From positions 19,253,105 through 19,317,104 of the forward strand of contig NC_059081.1 in assembly GCF_020497125.1 (NCBI RefSeq): a DNA stretch of 64,000 nt, read 5' to 3'. The notes below the pieces were generated by a model. It worked only from the letters and a program-made list of their open reading frames with translations, did no database searches and was not told where the DNA came from. Made by a program: the position numbers and the translations under genes. This stretch comes from Mauremys mutica. Lineage: Eukaryota; Chordata; Testudines; Geoemydidae. Below, one piece after another: positions 1-10,329 of this stretch; within the stretch, counting starts at the first letter, position 1, and each line of letters opens with the position of its first letter.

Positions 1-235
1 TCCAGGAGTGTCTCTGGACAGCGCTGCAGCGTGGCTCCAGAGGGGCCTGAGCCCCGCCCCGCTCAGAGCCGTGTGGTAAGAGGGCGGGTCTGGGAGCTCC
101 AGGCTGAGCTCAGCTCCCTCCGCTCAGCCTGGAGCTCGCAGCCCCGCCCCGTTACCACGCGGCTCTGAGTGGGGCGGAGCTCAGGCCCCGACAGATCCAC
201 GCTGCACCGCTGTTCTGTTCAGGGACGCTCCTGGA
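1..235. repeat. GC-rich near-perfect palindrome at the left edge
   Basis: The first bases (tccaggagtgtctctggaca) pair with the segment ending at 235 (agggacgctcctgga). The pairing continues inward through the Sp1-like blocks gccccgcccc/ggggcgg to the innermost arms 94-108 and 123-137 (gagctccaggctgag and its complement), with only small indels. It could form a hairpin of roughly 110 bp stem. It may belong to a GC-rich hAT-like element that continues into 236-650. Confidence 0.8.
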
Positions 236-650
236 CACAACGCGCTGAGGCTCTGGGTGAGGGCGGGGCCGGGGGGGTTGGATAAAGGGGCAGGGAGTCC
301 CACGGACAGTCAGGGCACAGGGAGGGGGCAGAGGTCGGGGGGGCGGTCAGGGGACACGGAATGTGGGGGTTGGATCGTGGGCCTTCCAGGGGTCTGTCAG
401 GACTCAGCGGGGGGTGGATAGGGGTCAGGGAAGTCAGGGGACAGGGAGCAGGGGTGGAGTCCTGGGGTAGTGGTGGTGGTGGTGGGGTCTCTGGGGGATG
501 GTGAGGCGCAAGGAGCAGGATGGGTTAGGGATTCTGAGGGGGGCAGGCAGTCGGGGGGCAGGAAGTGGGTGGGGGTCAGATAGGGGGCAGGGCCAGTCTG
601 TTCGGGAGGCACAGCCTTCCCTACCCTAAAGCTCATTCAGCAGTTTGAGG
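236..650. repeat. G-rich degenerate repeat, hAT-associated type
   Basis: Repeated motifs such as ggtcaggggacacgga, gggggttggat and ggataggggtcagg recur irregularly, with a short (ggt)n run near 470. The same motifs and the same ending (gggaggcac) occur inside the element at 54509-55486, so this is probably the body of a related copy. Confidence 0.6.
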
Positions 651-902
651 CTTGCAGAAGAGCCAAGCTGTTAGCTTTTCCATTAGGGCTACCATCCCTT
701 TCACTTTTCTCAAATGCCAAAATTATCGTCTATATTTAATTTCAGTGCCATAGGGAGATTCATGTCACGGGAGGGTAGCTTCATTTAAAAGTAGCCACTG
801 GGAGAGGGATCACATGAGAAGAGCAATATCCTGCACCACCTTCCCAACCCTACCAAGGGAGACCCGTCCCCTGCATTCCCTGAGGCTTCAGAGGGGTTAA
901 TT

Positions 903-1117
903 CAGTGGTTCTCAAACTTGTGTCCTGGTGACCCCTTTCACATAGCAAACCTCTGAGTGCGACCCCTCCCACCTTATAGATTGAAAACACTTTTTTATAT
1001 ATTATTATAAATGCTGGAGGCAAAGCGGGGTTTGAGGTGGAGGCTGACAGCTCACGGCCCCCAGTAATAACCTTGTGACCCCCTGAGGGGTCCCTACCCC
1101 CAGTTTGAGAACCCCTG
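903..1117. mobile_element. hAT-type non-autonomous element with perfect 8-bp target duplication
   Basis: The element starts CAGTGGTTCTCAAACTT and ends AGTTTGAGAACCCCTG, terminal inverted repeats of about 16 bp. It is flanked by ggttaatt at 895-902 and 1118-1125. An 8-bp duplication and CAG..CTG ends are hAT hallmarks. No transposase is encoded. The copy at 43856-44076 is the same family. Confidence 0.88.
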
Positions 1118-1327
1118 GGTTAATTTAATTTTAGCGCCCTCTGTCCATTCACATGCAGGTGCTATTTTGAGCATGTCAGTTTTCACAACATAGGCTCATC
1201 CCAGATTCTGGAACAAGCTCAAATGCTCAGTTCGTGGAGTATGTACATAAGCTATACTAAAGACAAACCCACAGTAACTGTCTCCAGTTTGTGAGGGACC
1301 CCATGGAGCCAGTCTCTAGGAAACAGA

Positions 1328-1541
1328 TAAATGCATGGAGGTTAAGTCCATTAATGGCTATTAGCCAGGATGGGTAATGAATGGTGTCCCTAGCCTCTGT
1401 TTGTTAGAGGGTGGAGAGAACTTGATCATTACCTGTTAGGTTCACCCCTTCTGGAGCACTTGGCATTGGCCATTGTCAGTAGATAGGATACTGGGCTGGA
1501 TGGACCTTTGGTTTGACCCAGTATGGCTGTTCTTATGTTCT
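1328..1541 (+). mobile_element. CR1-like LINE 3' end
   Basis: The segment runs from atggctattagccaggatgg to ggatggacctttggtttgac and ends tatggctgttcttatgttc. Closely similar text in the same orientation lies at 17.2-17.75 kb and 38.23-38.52 kb. In the longer copy the upstream part reads as a LINE ORF2 C-terminus (ITGFKKELDTF). The CR1 assignment is from memory. Confidence 0.65.
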
Positions 1542-1679
1542 AACCTAAATGAACCCAAAGTTACGGAGACAGATATGAGTCAAGGAAGCCAGCAGAGTAT
1601 CAGAAACCTGGAAAAATCTCTGACTGGATGGGCTCAGGTGTTTGGTCACAAGCTGAGGTGGTTCAAAAGCTTTGGATTT

Positions 1680-1930
1680 TTTTAAGCAGAATTTTTTACT
1701 GTTTCTTTAAACAATCAAACACAGCAAGCAGCAAATATTTGGCCACACACTTCTGAAACCCCAAACCATATTCAGGTTTTGGCAGACTAATTTCAGCTTT
1801 TCAATTAAAAAAAACACAACAAATTTTGAAGGAAAGCAGACATTGAACATGATTTTTTTTCTGCTTTTTAAAAACCCCTAGTTTTCGATCTAGAAAAAGT
1901 TTTGACGGAAAATATTTGTCCAACCCTTTT
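1680..1930. repeat. AT-rich short transposon fragment
   Basis: A/T-run-rich sequence ends with gacggaaaatatttgtccaa, resembling the terminal text of the AT-rich elements near 43.1-43.5 and 46.2-46.75 kb. No clear second terminus was found. Confidence 0.35.
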
Positions 1931-2184
1931 AATGAGCTTTAGTGCCTTTTAGCACTAGCTGATTCTGAGAACCAGTGATACCTTGTAAAGAAGTTTTCTC
2001 AAAACTGGGTTTGTGCCGAGATGCAGAAGGTTTATTTTTCCCAGGGCCGCTCATGTGGGGGAGCAAGTGGGGCAATTTGCCCGGGCCCCACAGGGGCCCC
2101 CATGAGACTATAGTATTGCAATTTTTTTTATGGAAGAGGCCCCCAAAATTGCTTTGCCCCAAGCCCCTTGAATCCTCTGGGCGG

Positions 2185-2419
2185 CCCTGGCCACCAGTGC
2201 GGGGGGCTCTATATTTTAATTTAATTTTAAATGAAGCTTCTTAAACATTTTAAAAACCTTATTTACTTTACATACAATGATCGTTTAGTTATATATTATA
2301 GACTTATAGAAAGAGACCTTTCTATAAATGTTAAAATGTATTACTGGCACATGAAACCTTAAATTAGAGTGAATAAATGAAGACTCAGCACACCACCTCT
2401 GAAAGGTTGCCGACCCCTG
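2185..2419 (-). mobile_element. hAT-like non-autonomous element, partial
   Basis: The right end, aggttgccgacccctg at 2404-2419, gives on the reverse strand a CAGGGGTCGGCAACCT terminus typical of hAT elements. The body (aatttaattttaaatgaagc, then the tattactggcacatgaaacc block) matches my recollection of a very common turtle repeat. The left end merges into a GC-rich segment (2040-2190) beginning cagggccgctc and ending gggcggccctg. Confidence 0.6.
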
Positions 2420-4190
2420 CAGACCATCCAGTCTATTCCTTGTCAATGAAGGATTGTTCCCTGTGGTGTACTTTTTAGTATCTTGTTCAATATAGTTTTA
2501 TATGTCCTCTTCCTCTTGTGGATTCCTAACCTTCAAGACACTGTGTGCCCTTGACTCCTCTTGAAATCAGTCGGACTTGAAAGTGGCCAGTGCTCAAATA
2601 ATGGACTCCTCAATACTTCTTTCACCTGATATATTTGTAAAAGGCCTTATTTATACTACTTTGGTTATCATAAACTTTGATTTTTTTTCCCCCGCTCTTC
2701 TCTTTTCTGGACACCTCCTCTGAATCTAAGAATTTGTGTTTGTTTGCTCACTCCATTTTCTGTTTCCAGTGTGGTTTTGATTCATTTCAGATTTTTCTGC
2801 AGCTCCATCTTGCATTCGTTTTTTCCAGTTGAACTGCAGCTTGTTGTACTTTGGTTATAGTGCCTTTAGGGATTGCCTATAGGGATTTCCCACCATTACT
2901 GCTCAGTGGCTGATTTTAATATTTCTTCCCATTGTATGCTACCTTTCTCAATTACCCAAGATGTGCCTTTTTGAAATCTAATACCCAAATGTTGCTTTCT
3001 ATCATTCCATTCTTTTCTTTGCTGAACCCAGTGAGTTCAAGGTTACTTATTCTAAGCTTCCCTATTATTCTGACATTCTCTTATCAGTAAGGAGTAAATC
3101 GAACATGGCTTCCACTGGTTGAAGACTGTCTTCTGGCCCATAAAGTTTTCTTCTTTGTAACTAAGGAACATCCATGTAGTTTCAACGCGAAGGCTTTAAT
3201 TCATTTCAAAATAAAAACAGTTTGAAGCTTGCCTGTTTTGAAAAACCATTAAGAAATTAGATTGATTTGCATTTGGCTTTAGAGATTTCATATTAGTTCC
3301 AGTTACAATAATGTGTTCAGACATCATTTGATTGCTCAAAGAACTAGCCAAACAGTCCAGAAACTGAAACTCTGCCATCTCTGTTAAATATTCAGTGATC
3401 AAATAACATGCAGTACCTACAGTGTCTTGACTGTGTATTCATCTGACTTGGAAATGTAATTAATTGACTTCAATTGAATTCATCAAAGCATTTTAAGCTG
3501 AGTTAATATGCAAGTTGTGCTGCAAGTCCCTGGAATAATTATCTCAATTTTATTTCGTTAGCTCTCTGCTATCATGCTGATAACAGCCATAGCCCCCATA
3601 TCAGATCTGAGTGACCTCCTTGTTTGCCTCAGCTGTTGGCATTTACAGTAAAGAGTCTGAAATTAGTTAATTATACAAGGTTACATATATACTCAGTGAG
3701 AGCAGCTGTTCCTACTTCAGTGGTTGTTCTCCACATGGTGGTGCCATATATGTAACAATTAAGTTATTATTCTCTTAAATCTGTATAGTGTTTAAATACC
3801 GACTGATTTTAAAAGTGGGAGCAAGAGATGTGGTTGGCTTGTAGACTTGGCATGGGCTTTAATTTTAGATGACAGGTCTGAATTGGTGGTGACTGGAAAT
3901 GCTTTCCCTACAGAGGCAGTTGGAAATGAAATAGTGGTCTCATTTCTGTTCTTGATAAACAACGGTATACATTAGTAAAGTTTTCATCACAACTGATACC
4001 TTTATCAGTAGTCTGTTCAGAGGCTTCAAGACACAGAGACTGGAGTAAAGAATTAAATAGACGTGGAATTATATTTCCAAAACTAGAGATGGGCTATCCA
4101 AGTGGAGGGTGGGAAGTATTCTAGTCAGGGGACATTATGGGGAAAATTTACACTATTTCTGTTGGATAAATGAGTGCAAAGTTCTGCAGT
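2420..4190. other. unannotated upstream-intron sequence
   Basis: AT-rich DNA with no convincing exon, tRNA-like promoter or terminal inverted repeats. Confidence 0.5.
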
Positions 4191-4199
4191 TTAAGTAAT

Positions 4200-4420
4200 G
4201 GAGTGGTAGCAAGAAACACTGGATTTCTAACTTCAGCTCTGCCACTAACTATGTATGCCTTGGGCAAATCACTTAGCCTGTCTAGGCCAAACACTGCCTG
4301 CAGTTACACACATGCCACCCTCTTGAAATCAATGAAATTGCATCGATATAAATGAGGTCAGAAGTTTTGCTCTCGCTCTTTGTTTTCCCACCTGTTAAAT
4401 GAGGAAAATGTAATTCTCAC
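4200..4420 (+). mobile_element. MIR-type SINE remnant
   Basis: The text agctctgccactaactatg, ccttgggcaaatcacttagc and the later cacctgttaaatgaggaaaa follow the order of the MIR core and tail. Divergence is high and the tRNA head is not clear. Confidence 0.55.
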
Positions 4421-4443
4421 CAGCAACTGCACACCGCACCATA

Positions 4444-5206
4444 GTGAGAATATGCTTCAGGTTGGCAGGTTGTCTGGTTGTCTGTATGCACCATAGTAAC
4501 TCTAGCTCAGGAACCAATCCATGCAACAAACCTCGATGCCAACTCTGCCCACATATCTACACCAGCAACACCATCACAGGACCTAACCAGATCAGCCACA
4601 CCATCACCGGTTCATTCACCTGCACATCCACCAATGTAATATATGCCATCATATGCCAGCAATGCCCCTCTGCTATGTACATCGGCCAAACTGGACAGTC
4701 TCTAAGGAAAAGGATAAATGGACACAAATCAGACATTAGGAATGGCAATATACAAAAACCTGTAGGAGAACACTTCAACCTCCCTGGCCACACAATAGCA
4801 GATCTTAAGGTGGCCATCCTGCAGCAAAAAAAACTTTAGGACCAGACTTCAAAGAGAAACTGCTGAGCTCCAGTTCATCTGCAAATTTGACACCATCAGC
4901 TCAGGATTAAATAAAGACTGTGAATGGCTTGCCAATTACACAACCAGTTTCTCCTCCCTTGGTTTTCACACCTCAACTGCTAGAACAGGGCCTCATCCTC
5001 CCTGATTGATCTAACCTCGTTATCTCTAGCTTGCTTCTTGCTTGCTTATATATACCTGTCCCTGGAAATTTCCACTACTTGCATCCGAAGAAGTGAGTAT
5101 TCACACACGAAAGCTCATGCTGCAAAACATCTGTTAGTCTATAAGGTTCCACAGGATTCTTTGCTGCTTCTACAGAACCAGACTAACACGGCTACCCCTC
5201 TGATAC
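4444..5206 (+). mobile_element. Penelope-like element 3' end with GIY-YIG endonuclease domain, frameshifted
   Basis: The frame from 4444 encodes about 130 residues. They contain NPCNKPRCQLCPHI (Cys-rich linker), NVIYAIICQQC and AMYIGQTGQSLRKRINGHK, the GIY-YIG type motif with its R and H residues, then VGEHFNLPGHT. This order is typical of Penelope-like retroelement C-termini. A run of eight A at about 4827-4834 shifts the frame; the continuation (LQRETAELQFICKFDT, LNKDCEWLANYT) is readable in another frame up to about 5000. The 3' tail includes gaagaagtgagtattcac and ends gctacccctctgatac. The reverse transcriptase part is absent, consistent with 5' truncation. Confidence 0.8.
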
Positions 5207-5446
5207 ATGAATAACGTAGCTGAAGTCGACATACTTAGATTGACTTACCGTGGTGTCTTCACCGCCGTGAGTTGACTGCTGCTGGTCCCCTGTTGACTCT
5301 GCCTGTGCCTCTCACGGCGCAGGAGTACAGGAGTTGACGGGAGAGCACTTGGGGGTCGATTTATCATGTCTATACTAGACGCGATAAATCGATCCCCACT
5401 AGATCGATCGTTGCCCACCGATCCAACGGGCAGTGTAGACATACCC
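5207..5446. mobile_element. ~300-bp short inverted-repeat element, 5'-truncated copy (family A)
   Basis: It shares cgtagctgaagtcgac, the inner hairpin around tagacgcgataaatcgatc and the terminus gtgtagacataccc with the copies at 6861-7159 and 51528-51824. It ends at ..ACCC followed by TAA (5447-5449). The left terminus is missing where the Penelope-like sequence abuts. Confidence 0.75.
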
Positions 5447-5449
5447 TAA

Positions 5450-6430
5450 TTTTAGGGCCTGAGCCTATTACCATTGAAGTTAAGACCAGAATTACCGTTT
5501 GTTTCAATGAAAACAGGATTGAGTGCCTGGATTGTCAGGGACCTTGTCTTGGAACTTGTCTGTAAAGGGTTTTCAATTAAGCCCCAGCTCTGCCTTCATT
5601 TTTGTAGGCTAAATATTTCACCTACAAATAATTCCCTCCCCCCCACAGTGAATTGGGGTAAAAATATTATTCATGGGATATGTAACTACGTGGTACAAAA
5701 CAATAGTAGACATGAAAAATGAGATTTTTAAAGGCGTATATAGTAGTTAGGCACACAACTCCCATAAGTACTTTAATAACAACATATCTTGTTTTCAGAC
5801 CCTGAATCTGCAGTCTTTTGGTTGCATTACTTTTTTCCCCTCCCTGCCTTTCAGCTTTACACCCACCAGTAGCCCACTGTGTGGAAAGAAACCACTGTTT
5901 ATCAGTACAAATATAATGCAAATTATAGTGTAGATTCAAGTTACAATTCTTTTTCTCTACAAGAAACACAAGCTCATGCAGGGCACAATCCAACTGGACT
6001 ACCTTACCAAGGGATAATCACTTACCTAACTAGTAAAAAGAAGATTAATCTTTGATCAAAGAAAATAATAGTTATTACTGGAACACTAGGAGAGAAAACA
6101 AACTCTTTGAAAAGACATTCAGTTATGACATCTATTTAATGGACTAAGATTTGTCAGAAGAGAAGAAACTCCATAAGATGCTGTTGAATCTCAGTAATAC
6201 TTTTGTATGAAAAATATAAATTCATATATATTAGCAATGAACGAAAACTGTTAAGTCTTATCTAATCCATCTCCTTCTAAAACCGAGTTTTTCCCTGGGT
6301 ATATTTCCTACTGCTTTCTCCAGCCTAGCGACAGATGTCTCAAATTATGAGGACTCTAACATTCTCACAGAACAGCATTTCAGAGCAAAGCACTCATGAT
6401 ATCTTATAATTTCTTCCTTTATAATACTAT
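5450..6430. other. unannotated upstream-intron sequence
   Basis: AT-rich sequence. I recognise no gene or clear repeat. Confidence 0.5.
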
Positions 6431-7260
6431 CCTTTCCCCTCTTTCTGCACTATCCAAATCTCTGCCCATGCCTTGGGCTTCACTCCCCTTAATCAGAGGA
6501 ACCATCTCCTGCCTGACCCTCCTCTCTTATCTCCAGTCATCCTGAAAAGCTGCTGAATTCATCTTCCTGCTCAGCCCTTCCAACCATTTCACCTCCAGGT
6601 AAAACTGAATAATTTCCTTTGTTTCTTTTATGAGATCAAATTAAAGTGCCTCTTCTTCATCTTTAAGACCATATGAAAACTTGTCCTTGCTCATAGCTCC
6701 CTCCCTCTTCTCCTCTCACTCCCTATACTCCCAATAGTCGCTCTTTCCTTTCATCTCCTTCACTCTCAGCTTTGTGGCCCCTGATCTTGCATCAATCTCT
6801 CTTCATGTGTATCCCTAGCCTGCCTCTTCAAAATCCATTCCTTCCAGGAATTATTCCTAGGGTACGTCCATACTACCCGCCCGGGTCGGCGGGTAGCGAT
6901 CGACTTCTCGGAGTTTGATATATCGCGTCTCATCTAGACGCGATATATCGAACTCCGAATGCGCTCCCGTCGACTCCAGAACTCCACCACCGCGAACAGC
7001 GGTGGCGGAGTCGACGGGGGAGCCGCAGACTTCGATCCCGCGCCGTGAGGACGGGTAAGTACTTCGAACTAAGGTACTTCGAGTTCAGCTACGCTATTCG
7101 CGTAGCTTAACTTGCGTACCTTAGTTCGAATCCCCCCCCCCCCAGTGTAGACCAGACCCTAGTTTGTTTTCCTCGGATAATTTCTAGTCTAGTTTAGATG
7201 GTAAGCTCTTTGGGGTGGGGACTCGTTTGGTGTACATACACTTATACGTTTGCAGAGCTG
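6430..7260 (+). mobile_element. old LINE-type 3' remnant interrupted by a family A element
   Basis: Pyrimidine-rich text at 6440-6860, and after the insertion tagatggtaagctctttggg at 7196 onward, resemble an L2/L3-like LINE 3' region in order. The 6861-7159 element splits it. The identification is by memory of phrasing and is weak. Confidence 0.35.
6861..7159. mobile_element. ~300-bp short inverted-repeat element, full copy (family A)
   Basis: The 299-bp copy is bounded by GGTACGTCC and CAGACCC and flanked by TAG at 6858-6860 and 7160-7162. It contains internal hairpins: the gatatatcgcgtct arms around 6918-6950, the tacgctattcgcgtag arms near 7090 and a C12-type run. It has no coding capacity. 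A PIF/Harbinger-type origin is suggested by the 3-bp duplication. Confidence 0.8.
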
Positions 7261-7603
7261 CTTAAGTCTCCCTTCTAAACACACTAATGTGCACTCTGCA
7301 CCCATGTGCAAAGTCCAACTGACATCACTGTGACTCTACTAACAGGTACAGAAGTCTGCACTAGCAGATCCCAATGCAGGACCTAATGATCTAAACAGCT
7401 AGTGATTATGATACTAATAATATCACCATTAGGAGTTTTTCCTGCTATGCAACATAAATGTTTGTTTACATCACGCCTGCTGTGTATCACCCTAACTAAT
7501 CCCTCTTCCTTCTTGGTGTTTACTATTTATACCTCTCAACTACTCACACACTGTTATACCCATCCTAGTTGATTAACCAGACTGTAAATATTTTATTCTT
7601 CTA

Positions 7604-7709
7604 GGCTGGATTTTCAAAGGTTCCTAAAAGAGTTAGGTATCCAAATCTCACTGAAGTTCCATGGGATTTGAGTACTCAGGCACAAAAGGGAGCTTTGAAA
7701 ATACCAGCC
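7604..7709. mobile_element. short inverted-repeat element (family B)
   Basis: The ends GGCTGGATTTTCAAAGG and ctttgaaaataccagcc are inverted repeats of 17 bp with one indel. The 106-bp body (aggtatccaaatctcactga) is typical of small reptile MITEs. The element at 32318-32492 is a larger relative. Confidence 0.65.
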
Positions 7710-9187
7710 TTAATTTTTTTAATTGCAAATCATTCCCTCCTGCCTCTTACTCAGTCCAAAAATATTTGCTTCAATTTTTTAAATAGTTAACATGAAAGAG
7801 TAAGGCCAGAAAATCAATTCTAGCACTACACTGACTTTTCAACTTAGGTAAAGGGAAATTTAACAAATAATGCTACCGAATATTAGTTACAGTTGGCATA
7901 GATTGCATTTTTGCATGTTTCCCATAGACTCAGCCTGATCAGTTGAACGTTTTCCCTTTAAGATCTTTTATTTTTCAGAGACAGTGGAAGCATTTAGTTT
8001 GTTGTTTATATTGTTGTTTCCAAACATCATGGCTCATCAGCACAACTGATCAAAATGAAGGCTATCAGAGATGCAGCAAACTACTTATTTATTTGGATAT
8101 CAGTAAATGCAAGATGTACTCTGACCTGTTTGAATCATGGTTGTGCTGCTACCTGCTGTGGCTAGGAAGATACTTGAGTGGGAAAATAGCCCTACTTTCC
8201 AATAAATTTGTGTTCCAATTTGACAACATATAACAATGTGCTGTGCTGAGTTATGTTAATCTCCTATAATGGTGCACAACTGGATGATGCTATATCCCTG
8301 CGAAGAGTACATATTTTCTGCCTGCATATTATCCTGTTGAAGGAAACAGAAGCAGGTATTTCAGAGCCGGCACATATCTACTTCTTTGAGCACATTCATT
8401 GATTTTTGTATAGTAAAGTTATGCAGGAGAACACTAACTAGGAGTGTCTACTGAGATACCTTCTTTGATTCTTATTGGCAAATCATTTAAGTTATTCTTT
8501 CCTGTGAGGACAAACAGCCAAATTAATTGCAAGAAAGGTAATAAACTATTGGTAGACACTTATCACGGGATTAGTTTTCAGATAATTAAGAACAATTGCT
8601 TATTTTAGATGAGTAGAGGACTGTTTCCTGAATAACAATGTACATTTCAATAAGATTACCATGTAAAACTATTTGACAAGGTGATAAATAAGTATAAGAA
8701 CATAACAGTATTCCCTTAACACTGGGCAAGTGCATTCAGCTGAGCTATCACTGGCTGCTTTCCAAGATAGGGACAGATTCTGCTCTCACTTTGACTGGTA
8801 TAAATTGGGAGGAGCTCCACTGATCTCAGGGAAGATGTTTTAGATTTACAGCAGTCTAACTGGGGTGAGAATTTGTGCTGCAATGCAATGACATTGCTTT
8901 TTAATATTCATAATAAGGGCATTACTCACATTTTCTCCCACATTCAGTTCAGTATTCACTGGCAGCTGCAAAGCAATATGGCTGTGGTTTTTAACCTGAT
9001 ATCTCTATAAAAAGTTTTTAAATTTGAAAATAGATCTCAGTATGATTTATTGAAGAATGGTATTTGAAATTCCCAAGCATTTGTGAAAATAGAAGGTTTC
9101 TTACATCTTGCTGTCCAGAGTTTCCTTGGTATCTTCATTGTCCTTCTTTTGAGTAGTCTATAGGACTAACAACATATTGTCGTGAAT
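7710..9187. other. unannotated upstream-intron sequence
   Basis: Mostly AT-rich. A short palindromic-looking piece at about 8768-8880 (gacagattctgctctcac ... gtgagaatttgtgct) resembles a small MITE. No coding evidence. Confidence 0.45.
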
Positions 9188-9189
9188 TA

Positions 9190-9924
9190 CCGTATATACT
9201 CGATCCTAAGCCGGTTCGTTTATAAGCTAACACCCCCAAGCTGGATAAGTAAAAATGGCAAATTTTTATGACCCATTCATAAGCCAACTCTATAATTCAG
9301 GAGTCGGCAAACTTTGGCTCCCGGGCCATCAGGATAAGCCACTAGTGGGACGAGACAGTTTGTTTACCTTGAGTGTCCACAGGCACAGATTAAACCTAAG
9401 TAAACAAAGTGTCCCATCCTGCCAGCGGCTTACCCCAACGGGCTGGGACAGCAACTGGTGGGGAAATCTGGGGAGGAGGGGAGGGGCGAGAAGCTGTGGG
9501 TCAGAGGAGTAGCCCCTGTGACCACCCCCCACATGACCCCACTCCTACCCTGGGACCCCCACACTCTCTCTCCATCCCATCCCCTCCCACCTTAGCTGGG
9601 GCGGGCCAGGAGAGGATGTCTCTGGCCTGGCCAGAGCTGCTCCAGCAGGCCAAGTGGTGTGGCCGCAGCCTGCCAGCCCCAGAGCTGCAGCTGCTTTGGA
9701 GGCTCGGGGCAGAGCAGCGTGGCCAGAAGCGGAGAGACTCTGGCCCCGCTTCTTCCCTTCTGGCTCTATTGGCTGTGCTGCCTCTCCTTGCCCCCTCTGT
9801 TGCGTGGGAGGGAGGGGGCTGTGTCCCACCTCTCCCCCTCTCTATATCTGTTCATAAGCTGAACCCCTTCTCTGATGCTTCCCTTTTTACTAAAAAAATT
9901 CAGCTTATGAATGAGTATATATGG
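9190..9924. mobile_element. TA-flanked 735-bp inverted-repeat element with GC-rich core
   Basis: The left end CCGTATATACTCGATCCTAA and the right end ..atgagtatatatgg are imperfect inverted repeats, followed inward by cataagcc/agcttatg blocks. TA dinucleotides lie at 9188-9189 and 9925-9926, as expected for a Tc1/mariner-type insertion. The GC-rich middle begins with caggagtcggcaaactttgg at 9298, itself like a hAT terminus, so a nested insert is possible. Confidence 0.65.
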
Positions 9925-10154
9925 TAAGTATACTCATGAACAATTTTTCAACTGCTTCCACTGTATACATTTAATACAGACTTTCGGCAAGTATTTATGT
10001 TGGTGGTTAAAGTGAGGAAACTGAGTCATAAGTCCACCCAATTTAGGCTTAATCAGTTTCAAACAGAATGATTGTCACTTATAATGTCTGAACACACGTT
10101 TCTATCTCACAATAATAACAGACCAGATGGAATTGGTAATAAAAGGAGATATAT

Positions 10155-10326
10155 CAATCTCCTAGAACTGGAAGGGACCTTGAAAGGTCATTGAGTCCAG
10201 CCCCCTGCCTTCACTAACAGGACCAATTTTTGCCCCATATCTCTAAGTGGTCTCCTCAAGGATTGAACTCACAACCCTGGGTTTAGCAGGCCAATGACTC
10301 AAACCACTGAGCTATCCCTCCTCCCA
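10155..10326 (-). mobile_element. tRNA-derived SINE with CR1-like tail
   Basis: On the reverse strand the head reads GGGATAGCTCAGTGGTTTGA (A box) and GGTTGTGAGTTCAATCC (B box), a tRNA-like Pol III promoter. The tail (tgaaaggtcattgagtccag on the + strand) matches the CR1 3' end. This chimaera is the classic reptilian tRNA/CR1 SINE design. Confidence 0.85.
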
Positions 10327-10329
10327 AGT

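Noticed and set aside
9409..9927. Open frame of 172 codons on + in the GC-rich part of the TA-flanked element, with overlapping frames on both strands
   Set aside because: It lies inside a transposable element, is rich in Pro, Ser and Gly with no domain, and several frames are open at once, as expected from GC-rich sequence with few stops.
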